Made by a program: the position numbers and the translations under genes. 64,000 nt of DNA, from the NCBI RefSeq assembly GCF_001571245.1, contig NZ_BCTK01000005.1, positions 558,001 to 622,000 of the forward strand. The letters are read 5' to 3'. How positions within the stretch are numbered: position 1 is the first letter of the stretch; each line of letters starts with the position of its first letter. Of the stretch, positions 8,761-15,603 are shown piece after piece. Source of the stretch: Achromobacter piechaudii NBRC 102461. GTDB taxonomy: Bacteria; Pseudomonadota; Gammaproteobacteria; Burkholderiales; Burkholderiaceae_B. The notes below the pieces were generated by a model. That model saw only the letters and a list, made by a program, of their open reading frames with translations. It was not told the origin of the DNA and did no database searches.

Positions 8761-8786
8761 CTAATTTCATCTATAGATGAAATTAG
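8761..8786. promoter_or_regulatory. 26-bp perfect palindrome (putative operator)
   Basis: The half-site CTAATTTCATCTA is followed immediately by its exact reverse complement, giving a 26-bp perfect palindrome without spacer. It sits between the divergent AddB-like operon and the KTSC-like gene. It has no loop and no T-run, so a dimeric repressor or recombinase site is more likely than a terminator. The binding protein is unknown. Confidence 0.6.
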
Positions 8787-8918
8787 CTTTCAGGGAAAGC
8801 GACGTGGAGCTTCCTCACGAGAGTTTTTACTCGCGATTGCACCAACGTGCTTTCGGCAGTCACTGAATCCAAGCGTTATGTTGTGCCCGCGTTCCAATTG
8901 CCAAAAAAGGAAACAGCA

Positions 8919-9140
8919 ATGCAAAGATATGCAGACATAAACAATGATTCTGGTGTCGTCGGCTACGAGATTTCTGCGACGTCCATAACGGTTTGGTTTG
9001 ATGGTGCAGCGAGACCATATACCTATAGCTACGCCTCGGCCGGACAGCACCATGTTGAGAGAATGAAGCAACTGGCTCAGTCTGGTGATGGGCTTAATGC
9101 GTACATAAACTACAACGTCAAGTTCAAATACGACCGTTAG
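8919..9140 (+). CDS. KTSC-like small protein
   Basis: The start at 8919 is chosen because AAGGAAA precedes it; a longer frame opens at 8847 without such a site. The 73-residue product has the pattern of the KTSC family: a V-GY beginning, a strand giving V-x-F-x-G, then P-Y-x-Y, and an N-x-Y-x-V-K-F-x-Y end. KTSC proteins are small beta-rich proteins of unknown function, some fused to lysyl-tRNA synthetases, common in mobile elements and phages. The terminal Lys-Phe-Lys-Tyr agrees with the family, but the match is judged by eye. It lies alone, with a palindrome upstream and a hairpin downstream. Confidence 0.55.
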   Translation: MQRYADINNDSGVVGYEISATSITVWFDGAARPYTYSYASAGQHHVERMKQLAQSGDGLNAYINYNVKFKYDR

Positions 9141-9177
9141 TCTCCAGCCGGAGTAAGCATTGAGAGCATGACACCTC

Positions 9178-9208
9178 AGTCAAGCGGGGGCCACGCCGCC
9201 GCTTGACT
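9178..9208 (+). terminator. Hairpin terminator-like structure after KTSC-like gene
   Basis: AGTCAAGCGG (9178-9187) and CCGCTTGACT (9199-9208) form a perfect 10-bp stem with an 11-nt loop, 37 bp after the stop of the 73-residue protein. The T-rich tail is weak (CTTAGCTTTC). Confidence 0.5.
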
Positions 9209-9358
9209 CTTAGCTTTCACTTCTGGCATGTGTGCTCCCCGCCGACAGCAGTTGTGAGAGTTGGCTAGGAAATTGCCGTGAATGCGGGCGCAAGCGCACG
9301 AAGGTGACAATGCAGGTTCCCGATTGCACGAGAAACCCCTCGTAAAAACTATCGTCGT

Positions 9359-10330
9359 CTATAATAGAGTTGGTATTTTTCGCCGCTCTACCGGCCGAAT
9401 GTATCGCGCCAAGGTGGTCGTTGAACGATGGCCCGTCTGTTGCTGAATCTGAAACGGCTGCAGCCCAGCCATCGCAGCTGCCGTTACGTACCCCGCTCGC
9501 AGACTGTGACCCGCTACAAGGCCCGCATTGCCACCAGCACGTCGGTATGCCGCTTTGAGAATCAGCGCAACAGATTGACCGGTAAGTGGACGACTTCCTA
9601 CGGTGTCGTGGCGAGTCACCTTTCTGAATATGTAGCCGGAGCCTATGCCGCTCGCTGCCGTCCACTGATCTATGGCAGCGACGGGGCATCTAGTCCCTTT
9701 GGCGCGAGGGATAAAGACGGTTCGTCCTACCCCTTCCTGGTCTGTCTTGGAACGACGTAGCAGAATCTCGATGCCTTCATCTACCGCCGTGATGTCTTCA
9801 TACTGAATGGCGACAAGTTCTGCGCGTCGGAACGCTCCCGCGAAGCCAATCAGTAGAAGTGCCCGGTCCCGTGCGGCTCTCATCGGCTTCTGTTGGTCGA
9901 CCAGGGCAAGCATCTCCAATAAATCATCTTTGACGATCGCCCGCACACGACGTTGGGTGATGCCCAAGGTTCTACGAATGCCTTGCATGGTCTGTCGCAC
10001 GCTGACATGAATGGCGGGAGACGTCAGGTTTTGATCTAGATGGGCACGGTGGATGCCGATCAGTCTTCGTTCTATGGTCGCTACGGCCAAAGTTGCCGCG
10101 AGATTGGCCAGGTATGCGCAAAGTTGTTGTGGCGTCGCCGGCACCTTTCCACCGTTCGCCAAAAAATGAGCGAGATCAGCCGCATATGCTTTCTTGGTTG
10201 CGGCTGATCGGGCTGCATCAATGTAACGCTCTGCCGTCATTGACGCGGCAGTGTTCGCGGGAGTGCTTCGAGAGGGCTTGGAGGCATTAGTTTTTGATGC
10301 CGTGGCGGCATTTCTGCTTGGGCTTTTCAT
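9359..10330 (-). CDS. Tyrosine recombinase/integrase
   Basis: 323 residues from the ATG at 10330 (an upstream in-frame start at 10393 is possible). The N-terminal SAM-like core-binding domain covers about residues 30-125. The catalytic domain has the full tyrosine-recombinase set: R168 (GAFRRAEL), K195 (RRSKTDQ), H275-x-x-R278 (GHSLRAG), H301 (TGHRS) and the nucleophile Y310 (LARYI). It would catalyse site-specific integration or excision of the island. It lies 59 bp downstream of two small element-associated genes on the same strand and about 3 kb from the tRNA-end-like sequence at 13.29 kb. The Ser/Thr/Ala-rich leader is typical of integrases in this group. Confidence 0.9.
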   Translation of the reverse strand: MKSPSRNAATASKTNASKPSRSTPANTAASMTAERYIDAARSAATKKAYAADLAHFLANGGKVPATPQQLCAYLANLAATLAVATIERRLIGIHRAHLDQNLTSPAIHVSVRQTMQGIRRTLGITQRRVRAIVKDDLLEMLALVDQQKPMRAARDRALLLIGFAGAFRRAELVAIQYEDITAVDEGIEILLRRSKTDQEGVGRTVFIPRAKGTRCPVAAIDQWTAASGIGSGYIFRKVTRHDTVGSRPLTGQSVALILKAAYRRAGGNAGLVAGHSLRAGYVTAAAMAGLQPFQIQQQTGHRSTTTLARYIRPVERRKIPTLL

Positions 10331-10389
10331 GGTCGGAATGGAGTCCTCGAGGACAGTGCACGATTGACGTCGGGAAGCTGGGGGCAAGG

Positions 10390-10755
10390 TCAAGGGGCGT
10401 AATCAGCCAGATGGAATTGACAAGCGATAGAGAGTTCGTGGATATACAGGAGTACCTGCCCAAGATCGGCCAGTAGCGCACCAACACTTGCAATGGACTG
10501 TCGTGGCGCGGCGGCATCGCCTGCGTCATCCAGTGGGACATAGGCGAGGAGCGCGCCAAGTCCTGTGATGCCTTGATGCAGACAATCGAGCGTGCGGTCT
10601 AGCTGTGAGGCCAATGCCAGCAGGAGTTCAGGATCTGCCTCTGCGAAGTCGATACGAGGATCTGCGGCCTGTGGCAGCAAGCAGAGCACCGCGCAAAGGT
10701 CTCGCAATGGGGCGCTATGCGTGGCTGATTTACCAGGATTTTGGTTCGAGTCCAT
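10390..10755 (-). CDS. Small hypothetical protein of mobile-element cluster
   Basis: The ATG at 10755 lies two bases after the previous gene's stop, giving a 121-residue product; an in-frame TTG at 10761 is an alternative. The protein is alanine/leucine-rich and helical, with no signal peptide and no catalytic motif recognised. Tight spacing to the LLPEEY protein upstream and the integrase downstream indicates one transcription unit. Proteins like it appear beside integrases in proteobacterial elements, but I do not know a function. Confidence 0.65.
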   Translation of the reverse strand: MDSNQNPGKSATHSAPLRDLCAVLCLLPQAADPRIDFAEADPELLLALASQLDRTLDCLHQGITGLGALLAYVPLDDAGDAAAPRQSIASVGALLADLGQVLLYIHELSIACQFHLADYAP

Positions 10756-10757
10756 GT

Positions 10758-11072
10758 TCAATATTCCTCTGGCAGCAGGAGCGTCGTAGCGGACCTGTCG
10801 GCCTCAGTGATGATCCATAGCCGCCCGCCCGCTACTTCATACGAGGATATGACGCGGTTGCCATGTATAGCCGCTGCCTCGTTGGCCAAGGCATCCTCGG
10901 GTTGCACGTCGCCCCAATCGCCAGACTGGTGGCGCAACAGCATCTGGAATGGGTTCAGGTTCGCGCGGTGTAATAGGTTCAACGCGCCCGGAGTCGCCAC
11001 GACTTGACCAAGTGAAATGGGTAGACCGCGGCGCTGCGTAGTCGAGGAAGTGTCACAGTGGGATGCTTGCAT
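10758..11072 (-). CDS. Conserved plasmid/ICE-associated small protein (LLPEEY type)
   Basis: A 104-residue protein with a pattern recalled from plasmids and integrative elements of Proteobacteria: LGQVVATPGALNLL, a GDWG segment, and the terminal ITEADRSATTLLLPEEY. No enzymatic motif is visible and the function is unknown; database names for such proteins vary. It is followed almost without gap by the 121-residue protein. Its presence supports the mobile-element nature of the region. Confidence 0.7.
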   Translation of the reverse strand: MQASHCDTSSTTQRRGLPISLGQVVATPGALNLLHRANLNPFQMLLRHQSGDWGDVQPEDALANEAAAIHGNRVISSYEVAGGRLWIITEADRSATTLLLPEEY

Positions 11073-11118
11073 GGGCTTTCGCTTTTGATTGGCAAGAAGG
11101 CGTTGGGCATCAGAAATG

Positions 11119-11148
11119 CAAAAGAGCCAAGGTGTGTGGCCTTGGCTC
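11119..11148 (-). terminator. Minus-strand rho-independent terminator
   Basis: Read on the minus strand, a 9-bp stem GAGCCAAGG/CCTTGGCTC with a 7-nt loop is followed by TTTTGCATTT. It lies 27 bp past the stop of the secreted protein gene and would end or attenuate the operon before the LLPEEY gene. Confidence 0.65.
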
Positions 11149-11175
11149 CTGCGGGGGGGCTGCTAGGCGAGAGGG

Positions 11176-11541
11176 TTACTTCTGACCGTACTTGCCTGCC
11201 ATAGAACCGGCAGCGTTCATGCCGCAGTAGCTGTCGCATCCCTTCGTGGTCACTTGAACGGCGCGATTGGAGAAGTTCAACAGCACGACGCACTGGTCTG
11301 CCGGGTCTTCCGACGTCCAGGCAGCTCGGGTCCCGTCAATGGGACGAGCAAATAACGGCTCGTCTTCTCCCAGGCTGCATGCATGGGCGTCCACATTGGT
11401 GTTAAAGGCGAACTGGACGCCTTGCTGGGATTCTTTGACGATTAGTTCGCCGCCTTGTTTGATGTATTTGCCCGTGACTCCTGCAAGGGCGGCGGGACTG
11501 GTGAGAGCTAAAAGTATTGCCAACGCGTACGAACGCATCAT
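11176..11541 (-). CDS. Secreted Cys-containing protein, function unknown
   Basis: The product (121 residues) opens with a Sec signal peptide (hydrophobic LAILLALT core, probable cleavage after SPAALA). The roughly 100-residue mature domain has four cysteines (HACSLG, DQCVV, GCDSYCG), probably two disulfides, which implies a periplasmic location. Two adjacent ATG codons (11541, 11538) follow AAGGA; the second has the better spacing. The fold resembles small beta-barrel secreted proteins such as lysozyme inhibitors, but there is no clear match. It follows the lipoprotein gene by 43 bp in the same orientation. Confidence 0.65.
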   Translation of the reverse strand: MMRSYALAILLALTSPAALAGVTGKYIKQGGELIVKESQQGVQFAFNTNVDAHACSLGEDEPLFARPIDGTRAAWTSEDPADQCVVLLNFSNRAVQVTTKGCDSYCGMNAAGSMAGKYGQK

Positions 11542-11584
11542 GAATTCCTTAAAGAGCAGGACTGAAAAAAGAACGGGCGTTTAG

Positions 11585-12064
11585 CTAGCGGCCGGGCATG
11601 ACGAATTCTTCCTCGGGCCCACTGAGTAGCCGCCAGCCCCGTTCGGACTGGATCAGTAGCACTGCGCCTCGCAGGACCGTTTGTCGCGTTTGCGGGTTCA
11701 CAGCGCCTGCCATGCCTGCGACCACATTGCCCATCTCCCCCATGCAAGGCTTGTTGCGAGGGTCATCAACGAATCCGCGAACGCTGGCGTAAGTGCTGCG
11801 GGCGAAGTCTTCACGGATCGTCAGGGTGGCTTCGTAATCGAGTTGGTACTTGTCGCCCCGTTGGACGCTGTCGATCTTCCTGGCGTTCGAAATGGTCCAC
11901 AAAGGGCAGCCAGAGAATCGATTTTCAAGGAAGTTCTTGGCTTCCGCATTGCCTGGTGCCGCCGCACCGCAGCCTGTCGTGATAAGGGCCGCAAGTATTC
12001 CTACGAGGGTGAGGGTCGCATTGCGTGCGCGGTGTCTGTTGAAAGTTTGTCGTTTGGTCTGCAT
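11585..12064 (-). CDS. Putative lipoprotein of the island
   Basis: Starting at the ATG at 12064, the 159-residue product has a lipoprotein signal (LAALITTGC, lipid-modified Cys about residue 32). The mature part has strand-forming stretches (KYQLDYEATLTI, GAVLLIQSERGWRLLSGPEEEF). No family is recognised. It is the first gene of the minus-strand set facing away from the XRE regulator, and its start lies 24 bp from a 17-bp inverted repeat, so it is probably repressed or activated by that protein. An upstream start at 12193 is less likely because it would run through the repeat. Confidence 0.65.
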   Translation of the reverse strand: MQTKRQTFNRHRARNATLTLVGILAALITTGCGAAAPGNAEAKNFLENRFSGCPLWTISNARKIDSVQRGDKYQLDYEATLTIREDFARSTYASVRGFVDDPRNKPCMGEMGNVVAGMAGAVNPQTRQTVLRGAVLLIQSERGWRLLSGPEEEFVMPGR

Positions 12065-12087
12065 ATCGAGGTTAAGAGTCAAAAATA

Positions 12088-12140
12088 ACACTTTGAGTTT
12101 GGTTGTGAGGCTAAATGTACCAAAACCAAACCCAAAGTGT
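12088..12140. promoter_or_regulatory. 17-bp inverted repeat (putative XRE operator)
   Basis: Arms at 12088-12104 (ACACTTTGAGTTTGGTT) and 12124-12140 (AACCAAACCCAAAGTGT) are inverted copies with one mismatch and a 19-nt centre. The repeat fills the divergent space between the lipoprotein gene and the XRE-family gene, the usual place for an autoregulatory operator. Confidence 0.6.
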
Positions 12141-12175
12141 GTGGAATGAGGGGGAGGGATAAGAAAAACTGCGGC

Positions 12176-12403
12176 ATGTCTAACCCAACGCAAAAGTGTG
12201 ATGCGCAGGTGTTGTTTGCCGCGAACATGCGCCGCATTCGCAAAGAAAAGCAGCTAACTCAGGAGCAGGTGGCTGAAAGGGCGGGCCTGCATCCGAACTA
12301 CGTGTCTTCTGTGGAACGCGGGGAACGCAATCTATCGATCGCCAACATCGAACGCATCGCCGTCGCACTCGATGTCACGATGGCGGAGCTGGTCACCCCC
12401 TAG
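12176..12403 (+). CDS. XRE-family (Cro/C1-type) transcriptional regulator
   Basis: A 75-residue protein (ATG 12176; in-frame upstream ATGs at 12137 and 12146 exist) consisting of a single helix-turn-helix domain: IRKEKQLTQEQVAERAGLHP followed by NYVSSVERGERNLSI. Small one-domain proteins of this type include restriction-modification controller (C) proteins and phage or ICE repressors. No methyltransferase or restriction gene is adjacent. The neighbours (divergent operon containing the integrase, long inverted repeat upstream) suggest it controls the island genes and its own synthesis. It converges with the C39-like gene, with 2 bp between stops. Confidence 0.85.
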   Translation: MSNPTQKCDAQVLFAANMRRIRKEKQLTQEQVAERAGLHPNYVSSVERGERNLSIANIERIAVALDVTMAELVTP

Positions 12404-12405
12404 CT

Positions 12406-12915
12406 CTACTTGCCGGCGGCGCTTTTCGTGGCCATGGGATGCACGCCGATGTACCAGGCCGCGCCAAGCGGCTTGAGGTCAGTTCGGACATGCGCGGACG
12501 TCTCGATCCAGTATGCAGGGTCAACCATGTAGGCAATGGTGGTCTTTGGCGAGTGGCTCGCCGCCGCACGGTGGAACAGTACGTGACGGCCGATCTCCTT
12601 GTCGGGGTCGTAGTCCACCATCAGGATGGCCAGATCCGGAACATCCGCCAGCTTGCTTACCTCTTTGTAGACCGTGGCAACCCAGCCGTAGTGCGCCAGA
12701 AGTCCGGCAATCAGGTCTTCGGTGATCCAGTAGGGACCATGCGCGGGATGCTTGAACCTGTTCACTGCGAGCTCGCGGACCTCTGCAAGCGGCTTCCCTG
12801 TGATGCTGGCGATGCACGCGAAGGCACAATCGAAGTCGCCATTCTGCGCGACGCGAGCGAAGGCGGGCTGGAAGCCGTCTGCGGTCGAGGTTACGGTGCT
12901 GGGTATGTTGGGCAT
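12406..12915 (-). CDS. C39-type papain-like cysteine protease domain protein
   Basis: The ATG at 12915 gives 169 residues. The N-terminal half has the pattern around a nucleophilic Cys, Q-N-G-x-x-D-C-x-F-A-C-I-A, as in the peptidase C39 fold. A later RHVLFHR supplies a candidate His and VDPAYW a candidate Asp. C39 domains cleave double-glycine leaders in bacteriocin exporters, but here there is no ABC or membrane part, so a stand-alone or pseudoenzyme role is possible. No signal peptide is seen. Fold assignment is by motif only. Confidence 0.5.
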   Translation of the reverse strand: MPNIPSTVTSTADGFQPAFARVAQNGDFDCAFACIASITGKPLAEVRELAVNRFKHPAHGPYWITEDLIAGLLAHYGWVATVYKEVSKLADVPDLAILMVDYDPDKEIGRHVLFHRAAASHSPKTTIAYMVDPAYWIETSAHVRTDLKPLGAAWYIGVHPMATKSAAGK

Positions 12916-13286
12916 GACACATTCCTTCGTTTCAGGTGCGCGCAACGAAGCCGCCCAGGGACATCAGGGGCACTCAATGGACAAACGGGGAGAGGCGGAA
13001 AGTGCAGATCGCCGTTGAGGCAGTCGTCTTTCTGGCAGCGTTGCGGCGCTGGTTGAGGGGCGCGCCGAGGGCTGAACTCAGGCGTGCTAAAACCAGCTTA
13101 GGGGCGGCTGCCGTGTCGGATCAACAACAAAATAACTTTGGCAGTTGGCAACTAGAGGGCGGTGTTGTCTTGAAGAAGCAGGCCCTGTAGCGGGTCGCTC
13201 TGGCAACGAAGAAGCGGCCAGACAGTCAAATTTGAGTATGTTTTTGAGTAGGTTTCACCGATGAGCGGTGGAATTTACCTATGTAG
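12916..13286. other. Island right-hand intergenic region
   Basis: No convincing gene is seen on either strand between the C39-like gene and the probable island edge. It should contain the promoter of the C39-like gene. Confidence 0.35.
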
Positions 13287-13308
13287 TTCGAGTTTCGCCG
13301 TCGCACCA
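13287..13308 (+). other. tRNA-3'-end-like sequence, possible attachment site
   Basis: A TTCGAGT T-loop motif is followed after a short segment by GTCGCACCA, resembling the 3' end of a tRNA including CCA. The T-stem arms do not pair and no upstream tRNA body is found, so this is not a working tRNA. Such fragments often remain where integrases insert at tRNA 3' ends. It marks the change from accessory to core-like sequence, but the assignment is tentative. Confidence 0.25.
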
Positions 13309-13320
13309 AGAATTCCTCGC

Positions 13321-13360
13321 AAAAAGCCCGCTGAAAACGCAAGTTTTCAGCGGGCTTTTT
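13321..13360. terminator. Strong bidirectional terminator hairpin
   Basis: An 18-bp perfect stem with AAAAAGCCCGCTGAAAAC as the left arm, a GCAA loop, and T-runs in both orientations. It lies between the island and the core-type minus-strand gene ending at 13425. Confidence 0.85.
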
Positions 13361-13424
13361 GCTTTTTGCTTTTGGAATGTACGTTGATGCCGACGTGCGT
13401 TTTATGTTTATCGGCGGAACGCCA

Positions 13425-13730
13425 TCAATGCAGGTTGCCGCCAAACGCCACCACCGCTCCCACAAATGTCGCGCCTCCGATCGCCGCCAGCCGATACGCG
13501 CGCTTGGCGGCCATGGGGTTGTTGCGGCTCATGCCGATCATCAGCGCGATTAGCGACCACAAACCCGTGAACAGCAGCAGCGACCAGGTATAGACCCAAT
13601 CCGAAAGGTCGTAGCCGCCTCCGCCGATGGACGGCGTCGCGGAAGGCTGCGGCATCAGCAGCGCGATGAGCGTGCCGGCGACCACGGCAAATAGGGCGAG
13701 CCAGATCAGGAATGCGCGGTCCTTCAGCAT
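13425..13730 (-). CDS. Small membrane protein, unknown
   Basis: A 101-residue product with three predicted membrane segments (about residues 8-26, 45-65 and 80-97) separated by a Gly-rich periplasmic loop (SIGGGGYDLSD). There are no conserved catalytic residues and the family is not recognised. It stands alone and has GC content typical of the chromosome. A separate small lipoprotein gene begins about 100 bp away on the other strand. Confidence 0.6.
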   Translation of the reverse strand: MLKDRAFLIWLALFAVVAGTLIALLMPQPSATPSIGGGGYDLSDWVYTWSLLLFTGLWSLIALMIGMSRNNPMAAKRAYRLAAIGGATFVGAVVAFGGNLH

Positions 13731-13833
13731 GGTTTCGATCCTAGAAGTTCGGTGAGGGGATGTAATGGGCGGGCCAGGCCAGCGATGCGGCCCTGTATAA
13801 AGGACGCTGTGGTTACAAACGTAGGACGAGCAA

Positions 13834-14067
13834 ATGTCGATTCAAATGTTGATCCGTTGTGGGGCAGCGGCGTCGCTGATTGCAATGGGTTCCGGATGTT
13901 CGTGGGTGGGTATGGGAGATTCCCGCAGCAGTGAATGCCAGTGGTATCGCAGCAGCTGCATGCACGAGGGCTCATACGATCCCGGCGAAGAGGACTATGC
14001 CGAAGAGGAAGCCAAGCGGCTGAACAAGGACGCCTCCGACCGTCTGCGCCGAAGCTCGGGTAGCTGA
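13834..14067 (+). CDS. Small lipoprotein
   Basis: A 77-residue product with a lipoprotein signal, hydrophobic stretch ending in AMGSGC (lipidated Cys22), followed by a short Cys-containing region (ECQWYRSSCMHEG) and a charged, acidic then basic tail. It is probably anchored in the outer membrane. No family is recognised. It is convergent with the phosphatase gene. Confidence 0.6.
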   Translation: MSIQMLIRCGAAASLIAMGSGCSWVGMGDSRSSECQWYRSSCMHEGSYDPGEEDYAEEEAKRLNKDASDRLRRSSGS

Positions 14068-14098
14068 CGGCTGGCAGCGCTTGCCGTGGGCACGAGGC

Positions 14099-14890
14099 TC
14101 AAGCTTCAAGGTAATGCGCCTGCAAGCGCTGGACGTCCACCTTCAGCACGTCTTTCAGATATCGATCCATCGCGCCGTATTCCTCGTTGATCGCCTGCAC
14201 CGACGCATCCAGGTATTCCGGCGCGACCTCAAGCAGCGGCATCATCACGTCTGCGCTGACGCCGCCGGCGGACGACTTTTCAAGAATGCCCTGGAAGAAG
14301 CGCGCATTGCAGTGGTTGGATTCCAGGTAGTTCGACAAGATGTCGTCGTGCCGCACACCCAGCGCGGATAGCAGCAGCAGAGACGCGAAGCCCGTGCGGT
14401 CCTTGCCGGCGGTGCAGTGGAACAGCAACGTCTTTCCCGTCATCGCCGTGTTGAGAAAGCCGCCGAACGCGGCCTGGTAACGCGACGGAAATTCCCGGTA
14501 GATCTCCACCATCATCGTGGTGCTGAACGCCGGCGTGGCTTCGCGCAGGCGCGGAAGCAAGACCGACATCGCCATATTGCCGTCCAGCACGGGCGATGCA
14601 ATCCAGTGAAAGCGTTGGCCGAAATGCGCCTCATCGTGCGCCTTCTCGGGCTCGGCGCGAAAGTCGATGACCGCCTCCAGGCCCAATGCGCCCAGCCGTT
14701 CCAGATCCGCCGCGCTGGCGCGACCCGGGTTGCCGCTGCGAAAGAGCCTGCCGTGGCGCACGCGCCGTCCATCGATGCCGGTCAGGCCGCCCAGGTCGCG
14801 GGCATTGTGCACATTCTCAAGATCCAGGCGGCGACGAAGGGCTTCTGGCGTTGTCTCGAAAGGTTCCGTGGGGCGCTGCGAGGTCGGCAT
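14099..14890 (-). CDS. Tyrosine-protein phosphatase (dual-specificity-like)
   Basis: The ATG at 14890 gives 263 residues. The signature HC-x5-R loop is HCTAGKDRTG with C159 as nucleophile and R165. The N-terminal NARDLGG motif and the FRSGNP segment identify the family of bacterial phosphatases related to M. tuberculosis PtpB, which hydrolyse phosphotyrosine, phosphoserine or phosphoinositides. There is no signal peptide. It is a single gene adjacent to the MarR gene on the same strand. Confidence 0.85.
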   Translation of the reverse strand: MPTSQRPTEPFETTPEALRRRLDLENVHNARDLGGLTGIDGRRVRHGRLFRSGNPGRASAADLERLGALGLEAVIDFRAEPEKAHDEAHFGQRFHWIASPVLDGNMAMSVLLPRLREATPAFSTTMMVEIYREFPSRYQAAFGGFLNTAMTGKTLLFHCTAGKDRTGFASLLLLSALGVRHDDILSNYLESNHCNARFFQGILEKSSAGGVSADVMMPLLEVAPEYLDASVQAINEEYGAMDRYLKDVLKVDVQRLQAHYLEA

Positions 14891-14959
14891 GGGTTCCTGC
14901 TGGTCGGGGAAACGGTCGGAAGATCGTATCACCGTGGCAGGACAGGCAGCGCGCGCCTG

Positions 14960-15454
14960 TCAGCAGCCCAGCTTGCCCAGCAAAGCGATCAGTTGGCGCT
15001 TCTGCGCCGCATTCAGCTGGTGGCTGATGCGGGCATCGTGCGCCTGGACCGCCTGGGTGATATCGGCCAGCACCACGTGGCCGGGCTCGGTCATCGCCAG
15101 CGAATAGGCGCGCTTGTCGTGTTCGGCGTCCAGCCGTTCTACATAGCCCAGCGCCTGCAATTGATTGACGATCTGCACCGCGCCCGAGCGTGCGATGCCC
15201 AGGATGCTGGCCAGGTCAGTCAGCTTCAGATTGGGGTTGGCCGCGATCAACGTCAACGCCGAAAAGCGTTGCGGCGTGATGTCCCACGGCGCCAGCGCCG
15301 CCAGGAAATCTTCGTAGATCAGAATCTGCGCGCGCCGGATGGCGTAGCCCACCAGCCCGTCCAGCGCGCCGTATTGGATGCCGGGAACGTGCGGGTCGAA
15401 TTGCTCGCCACGCGCGGCGGGGCGGCGCGGGCGTTGGGATGCGGCTCGGGACAT
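14960..15454 (-). CDS. MarR-family transcriptional regulator
   Basis: 164 residues with the winged helix of MarR proteins at about 65-135: the recognition region has LKLTDLASILGIARSGAVQIVNQL and the wing ends in an RAYSLAMT strand. A basic N-terminal tail precedes it. It is divergent from the monooxygenase operon, and a perfect 9-3-9 palindrome lies between the genes, 19 bp before the monooxygenase start. It most likely represses that operon and responds to an aromatic substrate. Ligand unknown. Confidence 0.88.
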   Translation of the reverse strand: MSRAASQRPRRPAARGEQFDPHVPGIQYGALDGLVGYAIRRAQILIYEDFLAALAPWDITPQRFSALTLIAANPNLKLTDLASILGIARSGAVQIVNQLQALGYVERLDAEHDKRAYSLAMTEPGHVVLADITQAVQAHDARISHQLNAAQKRQLIALLGKLGC

Positions 15455-15564
15455 GAGGGCGCGGACCTGGAAGGCCGGGTGTCAGGGGCCTCAACACTAA
15501 TGCAGTCGTGCGCGCCGCGCTACCGGATTACGGGAAATCCCCGGGGTTCGCAACCGTGCCTGGT

Positions 15565-15585
15565 TTTGTTATGTTGCATAACAAA
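15565..15585. promoter_or_regulatory. Palindromic MarR operator
   Basis: TTTGTTATG and CATAACAAA form a perfect inverted repeat with a 3-nt centre, the size and AT-rich character of MarR sites. It ends 19 bp before the monooxygenase ATG, so binding would block its promoter or early transcription. Confidence 0.7.
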
Positions 15586-15603
15586 TAAAACCCAGGAGTA
15601 GAC

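Noticed and set aside
9210..9689. 159-codon minus-strand frame over the integrase 3' end
   Set aside because: The overlapping integrase frame contains the catalytic His and Tyr, and this frame has no motif.
13200..13308. Complete tRNA gene
   Set aside because: Only a 3'-end-like segment is present; T-stem arms do not pair and no anticodon arm is found.
1..13400. CRISPR array or restriction-modification system
   Set aside because: No regularly spaced repeats, no cas genes and no methyltransferase motifs were seen; the XRE protein alone does not show an R-M system.
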